From Cryptomeria japonica (lineage: Eukaryota; Streptophyta; Pinopsida; Cupressales; Cupressaceae): DNA of 64,000 nucleotides. The translations under genes were made by a program, and so were the position numbers. The stretch covers positions 317,962,456-318,026,455 of the forward strand of contig NC_081407.1 in NCBI RefSeq assembly GCF_030272615.1, written 5' to 3'. Under the pieces are notes generated by a model. That model was given only the letters and a program-made list of their open reading frames with translations, was not told the DNA's origin and searched no databases. Below, in pieces: positions 34,100 to 45,231 of this stretch. How positions within the stretch are numbered: position 1 is the stretch's first letter; each line of letters opens with the position of its first letter.

Positions 34100-37000
34100 A
34101 ATTTTTTTTGATGAATATCATGCATTATGGCTTAAAATAACTCATTTTTAATTAATTTATTTAAGTTTTAAATTTAGTAGAAAGATTAATTAACTAAATG
34201 CAAGGTCCTGATTTATTTGATTAACATCATTTTTTTTTTATAAAAGGTCACTAGGAAGAAATGCCTAGGTGAGATCTCAAAAAGAATAAGCATGAATGAA
34301 AATCAAACAAAAGAGAGAAAGTGAGTAGTAATGAAAGGGAAATGCGGAATATATAGATAAAAAATGAAGGAATGGGAGCAACAAGAATGAAAGGGTTGAA
34401 AAAGTTAGGCTAACAAACATATATTTTGGGGCCCATAAATAGGCAAGATAATACAAACATTTCATTTTGTACTCTAAGTGCTTATAAATCTAGAGCACAA
34501 AGAAAATAAAGGATCTAGGAGAATATGGATCATATACCTATTGAGAGTCATTGAATAGAGTGAGTTTGACTACACCAATGAGAGAGAAGGAGCACCAAAA
34601 TTTAACTTGACAAAATTTACACCACATTTGTGCCCCTACTTTAGTGTGTCCTATATTAACTCTCTCTCAGGTCCATTTTTGGTCATTTCACCTCAAATCT
34701 AATATCATTTGTCTACACAAAGAGCTAAACCTATGCCTTGGACCATGCACCCTAATCTCCTGCTTGTTTGACATATTTTTGGTAGATCTTGGCAACTAGG
34801 GTGTCTTAGTCCTCCTTAAATAGGACCCAATTCAAATGTGTCGGTGCACTTTCTCACCTCAATGGTTTTGGTTCTTGATGTCTCAATTTGACCATTGGAG
34901 GTTGTCCTAATCAGTAAATTATCTTAGAGACCATGTATAAGAGCATTCTTCCTATTCATTTTAATATCCATTCACATCATGAGTGTTCATTATTCTCACA
35001 CATCAAGCATCAAGCATTCAAGGCAGCATCTCATCCCATCATATTCTTCAAGTATTTCAACACCATGGAGTAGCAAATCTATATCGATCTCCATCCAAGC
35101 ATGTGTGTTTGATTAGGTCATTCATGTTCATGTTATGTCAAGTCATGTTATTGTATCAACACTTATGATCACACTTAAAAAGCATTGCATCATCATTCAT
35201 CATGAATTGTAGCAAATCTGAGGTGACACATCCAACATCCATGGATGGAGATTTTGACAAAGGAGATGACGACGATTAGTCCTGACTTTTGCAAAGGCAA
35301 AAACTAGAGGACCGGGTCACCCAATACCACACAGTCCCAAGAATTTCTGACAATATATTGGGAATAAATTCTGAGTGAGATCTTGATTCTAAAATACTCT
35401 ATCCTATTCGCATCTGACATCAGGGACCAAGACACTCAATCTCACATGGTCTCACATTGTTGGGCTGATTTTTTGTCACATGTGCTTCTCTAATTCTTTT
35501 GCTCAGACTTAGCTTTGTGCCTACATTTTGTGCATGTACAACTTGTTGTTCGTGTTGTTTTATGCCAATCCTCTATCATTCACCCTAGATCTAGCTTCCA
35601 AGTTACACTCTCTCAATTGCATATTTAATCCAAACAAAACAGGGAACAAAATCTAATCAGAATTCGATCCAGTGTACATACATGAAAATGGGAATAAGAA
35701 TAAAGAAAAATAGGCATGCATAGATAATGTATTTTGTAAAAGCATTGAGTAGGAACAAAAAATTAAACACAACGGGTATGCCCAAAACCAAGCTGATTGC
35801 AAGAGTCCAAGAAAATCCCTTAGCAAGATTCATATGTAGAAATTCAAATTGCATTCATTTATTTCTAATTATTCCTAGGTTCCACATGCCTAGTTCATTT
35901 CTACAATGGTCAGTTCCTTATCAATTTTAAGTGATTCCATGAATTGAGTAATTGGTTATAGAACTAACAACTTCATTTGATTGAAGCTTCTAAATTGTTT
36001 TCAAAAAAATGATTTATAATTAATCTACAATGAGAGCAAATTTATTGAAAGATTTCATCTCCAATTTTTTTTACCTCCTCCATGATTTGTATTTTTTCAT
36101 ACATGTCTCTCAAGGCAATTGCAATGACCCTACTTTTTTAACAAATGTTTTTATCTATTTTCTTTGGTGGATGTCCATACTACCTATTTCTTTCTAACCA
36201 TTCTTTGTCAAAGTTTGGGGTTACAACATGGATAATGAATTAGGTATTGGGATACCATAAATTTAATGTTGAATAGACAAAGTAAACACTTGTGAGAATA
36301 GTGCACCTTTAAGTGCATAAAATAGGCCTAAAAGAGTACTTAGTGTCAATGTGATCAATCTCAAAACCCAAGATAATGGACCTTGAAATGATTTTAGGGT
36401 TGGAAGACTAGAGATACCCCTTAATAGGTTTGCAAATAATAGAATGGCAAAACCAATAATATTGAAAGGTAAGAGCATTAGAAATGTGTTAAGCTTTAGA
36501 GGTTGCGAGTACATCTTAACAAGTACATAAATATGTATATACCTGATATTGCAATCTAAAAAAGATAGGCCTTGCGAATACATCATGGATCAACTATATT
36601 AGGAATATAGACTAACATGTATTGGAGTAATTTCTTGAAGGTTTTATCTTGAAATATATAGTAAAGGAATTTTACCAGGGATTACATTTAAGTATGGTAT
36701 TTAGTAAAAGCATTAACCTAAGGTGATGTTAGCATGAACTCAACTAGAAACCATCATGAAATAAATTTTTCCAAAGATTATTTAAAAAATATGTCATCAT
36801 TAGGGATTCAAAAGAACAATGTTAGTCATATCTAAAAGAACAACTTCAATATCCTATTGATAGGATGAAGTCACCATGATATCATCAAGAAAAAAAAAAC
36901 ATGATGAAAGGCCAATAAGAAAGGATATCATAAAGAAAAAGAAAGGAAAATGACAAAGCAAACAACAATAAATGAAAACAAAATGTAAAAGTATCCTAAC

Positions 37001-37160
37001 CAACCTAGAAAAGGCCATGAATGATCAAAGAGAAATGCCCTACCTAATATAATGAGAGGAGAATGACATGGGAAAGAAAGGGGGTTAATTCACTATCCCG
37101 AACTACACACACATGGAAACACAAACACACACTTGAGTAATGACAATCACACAACCAATT
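34100..37160. other. Gene-free spacer upstream of the TNL gene
   Basis: AT-rich and repetitive, with no supportable ORF. The stretch 34950-35460 (repeated CATCAAGCAT motifs, then GAGGTGACACATCC) has the look of gypsy-type LTR/leader sequence, but no partner LTR is in the window. Confidence 0.3.
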
Positions 37161-37164
37161 AACA

Positions 37165-37533
37165 ATATGAAAGTAGACCAATCAATAGGGCACGAGGAAG
37201 AACACATAAAAGCAATAATATGAAATAGAAAAGGAAAATAAACATAAAAGGAAGGGAAGGGTCACATGGGCAATATATTCATCATAAATATAGATCCAAA
37301 AATTAGTTTTGGATGACACCATATCCCTAGCATTGGAGAAATAGGAAATTAAAAATATTAAAGTAGACTAATCAATAGGGCATGAGAAAGCACACACAAA
37401 ACCAATAAAATAAAATAAAATAAAAAAGGAAAATGAGCATAAAGGAAAGGGAAGGGTCACATGGGTAGTGAATTCACCATAAATGTAGAGCGGAAAATTA
37501 GTTTTGGATGATACCATATCCCTAGCATTGGAG
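37165..37533 (+). repeat. About 190-bp tandem duplication
   Basis: AGTAGACCAATCAATAGGG at 37172 recurs as AGTAGACTAATCAATAGGG at 37362. Both copies continue through GGGAAGGGTCACATGGG and CATATCCCTAGCATTGGAG. There are two diverged copies in noncoding DNA. Confidence 0.85.
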
Positions 37534-38332
37534 TATTAGGTACATCTATGATTATGTAAGGATGAACAACCCTAATTCTCTAACAAGGTGACATCAGCCC
37601 CAACAAGTCCAATCTATAGTGGATTAGGGTCTCAAAACTTCCTTTATAGTCATGCCAAGATGACCAACTCTCAAAGTCACAAAATACTCAAAATGAACAT
37701 AAGGAGAAAACTAAAAAAGAAAAACACAAGACAATAAATAAATAGGATAGAAAAGAAAAAAAGGGAAGGCAACGAGTCCTTGTTTTGTTGAGGTAAAATG
37801 GGGCTCGTGTGCTTAAGACACAACACTTACCTTGCAATTTACCTAAAATACATTTAGCTAGTAACTTATTTACCTCAAATTCAAGTAATCACAAATACAT
37901 TTAGGTATGTGGTCTTGGCATGCTCGGTACTACATAAGAAGATAATATTACATGACTTTCCAACATAATCCAAGAGGCTTAAGAAGTTTACGATGATGAT
38001 TATTTTTTTGGAAGTTATTTGACGAGCTCTTATATTTTATAATTTTAGAGCTCTCATCATATTCTTAAAATGGCAATTAATATCATGGGTGTTCGTGGGT
38101 ACACCTCTCTATTCAATATAGGTGTCTACCTTTTTAGCATATTAATGGATTCATATGATTATCCTAAGGTAGTTTGAGGTAGGAATCACCTACCATGTAC
38201 ATATATTAAGTGGGTGTTTTTGTTATGTCTATTTTGGTTTCAGTTTTTGTGTGTTTTTCATTGCATGCAACATTTTTGTTTGTTCAAGCTTCTTTGCCTT
38301 GTCATATCAAGTGTTAAATCTCAAGACTCTAT

Positions 38333-38400
38333 AGCAAAATAGTTAAAGCACTGGTCTCATTGTCTAAGATCTTGGGTTCATCCTAGACCCTTTGTAGTCA
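38333..38400 (+). repeat. tRNA-like sequence, possible SINE head
   Basis: TAGCAAAATAGTTAAAGCAC resembles a pol III A box and GGGTTCATCC resembles a B box, at a tRNA-like spacing of about 35 bases. The cloverleaf is incomplete, so it is a degraded tRNA-derived repeat rather than a tRNA gene. Confidence 0.35.
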
Positions 38401-38409
38401 CTGCCTCCA

Positions 38410-40933
38410 ATCAAATCTAGACATTTGCCTCACTTTTGAACTTAACAATTTTTAATGTTTTTGTGTCAAATTGATAAAATTTATCATGCATTGTATCTAT
38501 GTCATGCCCAAATCATCTTACATGTCCAATCACTATTAAATAGTTAACCACTCATGTCCATAGTCACAAGAAATTAATAGATAGTTCTCATCATCCTAAG
38601 TAAGGGGTTTTGTAAGATATTATACTTACAAATGCTTTGGTAGAAATTTACATAAAATGTGAAAGCATAGACAAAGCATGCAAACGTTTAACAAAATGCC
38701 TCCAATAGGTTTGTAAAAGAATAAATAATTTTCATTTACTTGATTAAAATTATATGTATGTATTTATAATGATTAATCTTGATTCTTAATTTATCTATTC
38801 ATTATTTTAACTCAATTTATCCATTTACAAGGACCGGTTTTAATTATAGATAGCATCTATTTTTAGATATTGTTCTAGAAATCAAGGTGAATGGAAAATT
38901 ATTTACTAATATTTTTCTGTGTAGGTTTCACATTGGCGAGTATGGTTCAAATTCATAGAACAATAGATTAGTTCTACTAAACTAGAACATTAGACATGAA
39001 GTTCAATGATATAAGGACGTTCATCTAGCATCTTTTAGGGTTCTAATAAATTGGTAAATTTAGGGGCAATGGGTTGTCACAAGGGATATTTATCAAGCTT
39101 AGAGATAAGTATTATTGTTTTTATTGGTTTAAACTTTGTACATATTTTTAGTAGCAACTAATCATTTATGATTCATTAGATTAAGTTTTGGGTTAATTGA
39201 TTCATCATTTTTTTACCTTATATTAATTTGAAATATGATCATTTATTTTTGTTTTCATTTTGATAAATTCATTCAATCCTACAACCCCTTAGGTATTGCC
39301 CTTATGGTTTTTTTTTTTTATTTTTTATTTTTTATTTAGTTTTTAGATTTAAGACTAGGATTTTTTGAGATTTATATCAATGCTATCTCCCTTGTTTCAT
39401 GCCTTTGTTTGTGTTTTAATTTTATGCCAAGTATCATCATTATCATAATTAGAAATCATAATAGGAATAATGATTTGGATCATGAGGCACACTGGAAAAT
39501 TAGATAAGGAAGATTTTTTTTTCTTGTATAGTTATTTTCTCAATAGATTCCCATCTTAGGTAGTGTTGCTTCCCATCTTAGGTAGTATTGCTTCTATATA
39601 TAGTTGGTTAATTCTCTTTCGAAATTATTGATTTATAGACTCTTTGGTTTAAATATTTTTCAAGGAATTGGTGCTCAATTGAGTCCTTCAATCTCTTACA
39701 TAGTTTATCTTCCTCCCTTCCTATGATACACCTCAAAAATATGTTTACTAAATTAAGTCAATTACTAGTACTATGATGAATATTAAGATATTATAGTTTT
39801 CAATTATTAATTTATGAATATCATTCTAAGTGTGAGTTTTGTTTGTATGTTAATAATTTTATATTATATTAATTTGTTGTAAATTCGATTATTTAACAAA
39901 ATAATGCATTAATTAAATGTTTGATTTTTATTTTATACCAAAAAGTTATCTTTGTGTTGTTTGGATTTTGGGATGGTAATTTTTCTTTTAAAAGACAAAT
40001 GGTATTAAGTAGGAGGATATTGTCACATTGGAGAAGTGACATGCACAAATATTGTGAACTTTAAGTGTCCTTAACCCATCATAAAACTATATGTATTACA
40101 TCTATTATATTGAACTCTAAACTATTTTTGATCAATCAATTATCGTCGATTACTCTTAGGGACACAATATTGATATGAAAGCATGATTATTGAATCCGAA
40201 TTATTGTGTTCATTAATCAAGTGATTGACTCACTATGTTTATTTTCTTAGTTTTAATAATCTGATATTTCCTTATGGTTTTAATTGAAAAGCTTTAGACT
40301 ATAGAGAAGTATCATTAATATATCTACTTAACCTATACAAGTAAAGTATAAATAAATAAATCTTGGAGATTAAACTATTATCGTTCAATAAAGTATAGAG
40401 ACAACTTCAATGGAAGGAAATAATATAACATAGATTTTTTTGAAATAAAATAAAATGAAATAAGAAATGTGTTTAGGGTTATGAAAACATATGGAATGGA
40501 GTATATGGAAGTATATTTTTTATTTTTTATTTTCCATTGCATAGTTTGGGTGGTTAATTGTAAAAGGAAGTCTTTTTTATGTTATTTTTTCTCTTGGTTG
40601 TCATAGGCATAAAAGGACTATTGCATGAGGAATAGGGTTTGATTTTTTTATTGTTTCTTTCATTCTTCATGTACATAGAAGGTTGAGGAGTGGGAAGTAA
40701 AGAGTGCAAATTTATTATGTTTCCTAGTTATGTGAGGTAGTAAGTGATTACAACATCTATGACTATGAAAATCAAGATATATTTGTTAAAAATGTTCGAG
40801 CACAAATTGGCAACCAATTCAAACCATTATTATCAAAATTACAAAACAAATGAATAATGCATTGGTTTCTTTCAAATAGTAAATCATTGCATTTCCATGG
40901 CTTTTAAAAGTCTTATTTTTATCATACAAAACC
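38410..40933. other. Gene-free AT-rich stretch
   Basis: No coding or element signal except a 22-bp tandem duplication at 39549-39592 (TCCCATCTTAGGTAGTGTTG type unit) and homopolymer T runs near 39310. Confidence 0.4.
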
Positions 40934-42167
40934 TATTAGACAGTTCAAATAACCAGAGGACAACTGAGAGGGGAGCGGGGGGGGTGAATCAATTGTCACT
41001 AGATTACCAAAACTTTAAGCATTTAAAATTTTATTACCGAAACACATAAGATCAATACCATAATATATTTAAATCAATTATCAGAATAACAGATATATCA
41101 ATTAAGTATAAGCAACAATTAGAGAATAGTTACCATCCACATGACACCAAGATTTGTACATGGAAAACCTGATAAAGGGAAAAACCATGGTGGGAAGCCT
41201 ACCCACAGTTAGATAATGCTTCTGTAATAATTCAATAATTATGTGATTACAAATTGAGGAGCCTACACTTGCAGGAAGGCCAACAACCTAGAGCACACTG
41301 CTCATTACAAAAGGAGTCTCACTGACTACATAAGAAATCTAGACTACAACTTGGAAGGAAGAATGAACTACAATAATAGCATCTCCTATGCCTGAGTACA
41401 GTTCCGGTTAAGCTCAATACCAGAGGTCTTAAACCTCTTGCATAAACCCAACTCGATCACCTATGATCGACCAAATCCTCTGCATGAATGATTATTACAT
41501 TATTTGCTTGCATACCATAATCTACAATGAGATCATATACACATATATATACAAAACCTAGACCTTAAACAATTAGGTCAGCCACCAAGACAATAAAACC
41601 TATTACATAATTATAAAGCATGTCAGCCTGAGGCCAAACAAATATCATCCAACCTATAAGTCATCCCAGAAACACATCGGGAAGTTCCAACAACACGTTA
41701 CATTAAGTCAATCCATAACCTAGATAGCACCAGACCCAATTTAGGTCCACACACGCTAAAGCAATGATCCCTATCAGTCAAGGCTCGAAAACGATCACCA
41801 TCAACATCTTGAATCCCTTATAGAAGATTCACCAACACCACTTATGCATAATATCAAAAGATCTTCAACAAAGCTCTGCCTGGTGAAACCCTCACCAAAT
41901 CAATAAACCAAGCTTACCAGCATATAAGATAGCATCCAATCACCGAATCAATACCAATTGATTGAACATATATCTGAATAGCATGAATAACATATCTAAG
42001 CCAATTCCATAAGCCAAAGCATACCAGAGTATACCAGATCAACATAATCATACCAACCAGAAACCAATCATCCTATCGGGACCAACCGAATATCGGTAAA
42101 CAACCAAAGCAGCTAGTGTTGACATCAATGACAAAACATCATAATCAATTCCATCAAATTGCCAACA
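40934..42167 (-). repeat. 3' LTR of the copia element
   Basis: The plus-strand start TATTAGACAGTTCAAATAA matches 59481 onward, including the G-run followed by TGAATCA and GTCACTAGATTAC. The other end, GCCAACA at 42167, is the TGTTGGC start of the LTR. It is about 1.23 kb. Confidence 0.8.
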
Positions 42168-42182
42168 ATCTCCCCTTTGGCA
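42168..42182 (-). promoter_or_regulatory. Polypurine tract of the copia element
   Basis: The minus strand reads CCAAAGGGGAGAT directly before the TGTTGGC start of the 3' LTR. Confidence 0.75.
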
Positions 42183-42489
42183 TTGATGACAACACTAGAT
42201 ATGAAAAACATCCAAGTGCTAAGAATGCCAAACAAATCTCCCACATAAGAATATAGAAATGAAGTTTTGATTCATACTCCCCCTAATGTATATAACTCCT
42301 TAAGTTTTGCACACGAATATTTCTCTCCCTTTGACATCAATGTCAAAGATCTGACATAAATATCAAAGCAAAATCATAAACCACTGAATCACAAGAATAA
42401 CTACTCCCCCTGAGTAGTAGCATCACCACATCAATCCAGAATGAATAATAGCTTTGATAATGCATACTAGACTGATGTCAAATAGCATC

Positions 42490-42965
42490 AATCAGATTTC
42501 TACCGGAGGGGCAAAAACCCCTAATCTGTCTCTGAGGTACTCAAATTATTCTTTAGGCAAAGGTTTAGTGAAGATGTCTGCAATCTTCTATTTAGTGTTC
42601 ACATAAACCAATCTAACTTCATTTTCTTCCACCTTTTCTTTCAAAAAGTTGTATTTGATAGATATGTGCTTTGTCTTAGAGTGGAATACCAGATTCTTTG
42701 ATATGTCTATAGCAGCAGAGTTATCACAGTGAATAACTACCAGTTCATTGCAATGCACTTTTATGTCCTTTAACATTTGCTTCATCCATAGAGCTTATGT
42801 ATAGTTAATAGCAGCAACAACATATTCACCTTCAACAGTAGATAAGGAAGTACATGACTGTTTCTTGCTCATCCATGAAATAAGTTTCTTTCCAAGAAAG
42901 AAAGCTCCACCGGAAGTGCTCTTCCGGTCATCAACATAACCTATCCAATCTACATCTGTATATGC
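42490..42965 (-). pseudogene. Copia RNase H, C-terminal part
   Basis: The minus strand reads YTDVDWIGYVDDRKSTSGG, SWMSKKQSCTSLSTVEGEY, a stop, VIHCDNSAAIDISKN and FHSKTKHISIKYNFL, ending IADIFTKPLPK. These are the standard copia RNase H blocks. Stops lie near 42797 (after AINYT) and 42586. The first part of the domain is at 56298-56515, on the other side of the DNA element. Confidence 0.85.
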
Positions 42966-42996
42966 AGGGTATGTGCAGGATCATGGTGTGCCAAAA
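42966..42996 (+). repeat. Left terminal inverted repeat
   Basis: AGGGTATGTGCAGGATCATG begins the element. It pairs with the inverse of 56267-56297, with differences at about six of 31 positions. Confidence 0.7.
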
Positions 42997-43199
42997 CAGG
43001 CCCTTAAGTGGCAATGAAATTTCAGAAAAATCAGAGTTATGCAACTTGACATGAAAATTTGAATAAGTTGTGAACATTATTTTTAAAATATGTAAGAAGA
43101 GAATATATAGAAAATTGAATGTAGTTTCTAAGCTACTAGTTGTTTTTTGGAAAAAAAAAATCCTATTTGATGAAAATTTCAAATTTCAATGCAGTGGTA

Positions 43200-43545
43200 C
43201 TAAAATTTCAGGAAAAAAATAGGAAGTAGACGTATGTCTGACCACCCTAATCACAATCAAATCTTAATATTTTTTTATAATATTTATAATATAAGTATTA
43301 GACTCATGTCCAGATGTGACACATATTTTTTTTTAAATTTTTTATGAATTAAATAATTATTTATGATTTTTTTACTACAACTTTTCAGAAATTCAAAAAC
43401 TCCTACGTCCGACCACCTTAACTTGGTCAAAACCTTATGAAACTTTTTTTTTTTTAATTTTTCCCTATAGTAGACAAAGCATAGGATGTGACGCATGTTT
43501 CAGTTTCAAAAAATGTTATACCGTTTGAAAGTTATGAGTGTTTTT
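43200..43545 (+). repeat. Imperfect subterminal duplication inside the DNA transposon
   Basis: The theme CTGACCACCCTAATCACAAT with a following T-rich run (from about 43237) recurs as CCGACCACCTTAACTTGGTC (from about 43408), about 170 bases apart. Both are followed by GATGTGACRCAT. There are two diverged copies. Confidence 0.5.
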
Positions 43546-44008
43546 CAATCAGTATATCAATCAGGACTATTGTCAGAATTCAATTAGAAAATAAATAATA
43601 ATTATTTACTAAAGTCAAAATAAGACAAGCCTTATATTGTTGGAAAGCTAGGAACGTCCTTAAAAAACCCTTTTTGTTTTATCAATTTTGGCTACAAAAA
43701 AAGTCGTCAGCCACCAGTGTAAAGTCTGGAAAACTAGGGAATACTGAAAAACATGTTTTTTCAGTTGACTTTCCAGGCTTGTAACTTCCAAGCCTAATAC
43801 CAAAGCATTCCCGAGCCGAAATTTGAAATTTGAAAAATTTGAGTACAAAAAATCGAATATCGAATTTTATCTGATATCCGATTTTTGTACAAAAATTTGT
43901 GGTCCCCGATGAATTTCCCTTTGTCGCCATTTATGAAGTAAACTGCCACATGGCAGAAATTCAATATTCGATTAAATCGGATATCGTATTTTATTAGTCA
44001 TATTTTAA

Positions 44009-44026
44009 AGAGGGAGAGAAGGAGAG

Positions 44027-44103
<77 letters not shown>

Positions 44104-44164
44104 GAGAGGGAGAGAGAGAGAGAGAGAGGGGGGGGGAAGAGAGGGAGAGAGGGAGAGGGGGAGA

Positions 44165-44231
<67 letters not shown>

Positions 44232-44263
44232 AGGGAGAGAGGTAGAGGGAGGAGAGGGAGAGA

Positions 44264-44315
<52 letters not shown>

Positions 44316-44324
44316 GAGAGGGAG

Positions 44325-44375
<51 letters not shown>

Positions 44376-44414
44376 AGAGAGGTAGAGGGAGGAGAGGGAG
44401 AGAGAGAGAGAGAT
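44009..44414 (+). repeat. GA microsatellite
   Basis: About 400 bases of nearly pure purine, mainly (GA)n with G-runs. Apparent Leu/Ser ORFs on the minus strand here are translations of the repeat and not genes. Confidence 0.95.
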
Positions 44415-44419
44415 GATTT

Positions 44420-44840
44420 TGTGTCTTAAGGGGTCCTATGGTGTCGTTAGGGGTCATATGGTGTCCATAGGGGTCATATGGTGTCTTAAGACACCATAGG
44501 ACCCCTTAAGACACCATATGACCCCTAATGACACCCATATTGGGTCGCTTTGGGTCATATTGTGTCGTTAGGGGTCATATTGTGTCTTAAGGGGTCCTAT
44601 GGTGTCCCAAGACACCATATGACCCCTATGGACACCATATGACCCCTAACGACACCATAGGACCCCTTAAGACACCAAATCATGTCGTTAGGGGTCATAT
44701 TGTGTCTTACGGGGTCGTAGGACATAGTATGACCCCTAACAACATGATTTGGTGTCTTAAGGGGTCCTATGGTGTCGTTAGGGGTCATATGGTGTCCATA
44801 AGGGTCATATGGTGTCCATAAGGGTCATATGGTGTCCCCA
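44420..44840. repeat. 20-bp repeat array in direct and inverted orientation
   Basis: Units of the form GGTGTCNTTAGGGGTCATAT occur about twenty times, in runs that switch orientation (ATATGACCCCTAANGACACC), so neighbouring blocks can pair as hairpins. Sub-variants differ at GTC-G/T/CC-TTA and at CCTAT versus CATAT. Confidence 0.9.
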
Positions 44841-44886
44841 ATATCTCTCCTCCTCTCTCTCTCTCTCTCTCTAAAATATGACCAAT

Positions 44887-45040
44887 AAAATCCGATATCC
44901 GATATCGGATTTCTGCCATGTGGCAATTTAGTTCATAAATGGCGGGCAACAGGAATTTTTTGGGGGGGACCACATATTTTTGTACTAAAATCGGATATCC
45001 GATAAAATCGGATATTGGATTTTGTCGAATATCCGATTTT
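44887..45040. promoter_or_regulatory. Cluster of ATCGGATATCCGAT-type palindromes upstream of the transposase gene
   Basis: An exact ATCGGATATCCGAT at about 44990, an overlapping TCCGATATCCGATATCGGA at 44890, and variants ATCGGATATTGGAT (45008) and TCGAATATCCGAT (45027) lie 190-340 bases before the ATG at 45232. The left foldback arm holds four more variants (43853-43990). The same palindrome precedes the second gene, so it is a candidate binding site for an element-encoded or host factor. Confidence 0.5.
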
Positions 45041-45231
45041 GGTACTAAAAACCAAAAAAAAAAGGGTTTGTGGGTCATTCTGTTGATTCCAAGGGCCGAC
45101 AGTCTGGGTCCTATGTTTTCTGTCGACGATCACGAGGTTGCAGATAGCTATAGACAAATTAGTGCTTTTGGGAGATTCTTAAAGTGAAAACTTACATTGT
45201 CAATCACGAAGGAGCATATGTGTGGAGGGAA

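Larger units (their letters stand above)
43843..45052. repeat. 1.2-kb imperfect inverted repeat (foldback) upstream of the transposase gene
   Basis: The left arm 43843-44008 and the inverse of the right arm 44873-45052 share GTACAAAAAT, GTGGTCCCC, CGCCATTTATGAA, TGCCACATGGCAGAAAT and ATTTTATTRGTCATATTTTA, in order. Inside the arms come an expanded GA tract on the left (44009-44414) and its short TC partner on the right (44846-44872), then the 20-bp hairpin array. Confidence 0.85.

Noticed and set aside
36263-36586. 107-codon minus-strand ORF with hydrophobic runs
   Set aside because: No recognisable membrane-protein family, AT-rich composition favours Leu/Phe/Ile codons, and there is no promoter or splice context.
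38333-38400. Functional tRNA gene
   Set aside because: The A-box and B-box likeness is imperfect and no full cloverleaf can be drawn.
44005-44457. 150-codon minus-strand ORF rich in Leu and Ser
   Set aside because: It is a translation of the GA/TC microsatellite and has no independent coding signal.
45184-45231. Sixteen-codon upstream extension of the transposase-like ORF
   Set aside because: The first codon is GTG. The first ATG is at 45232.
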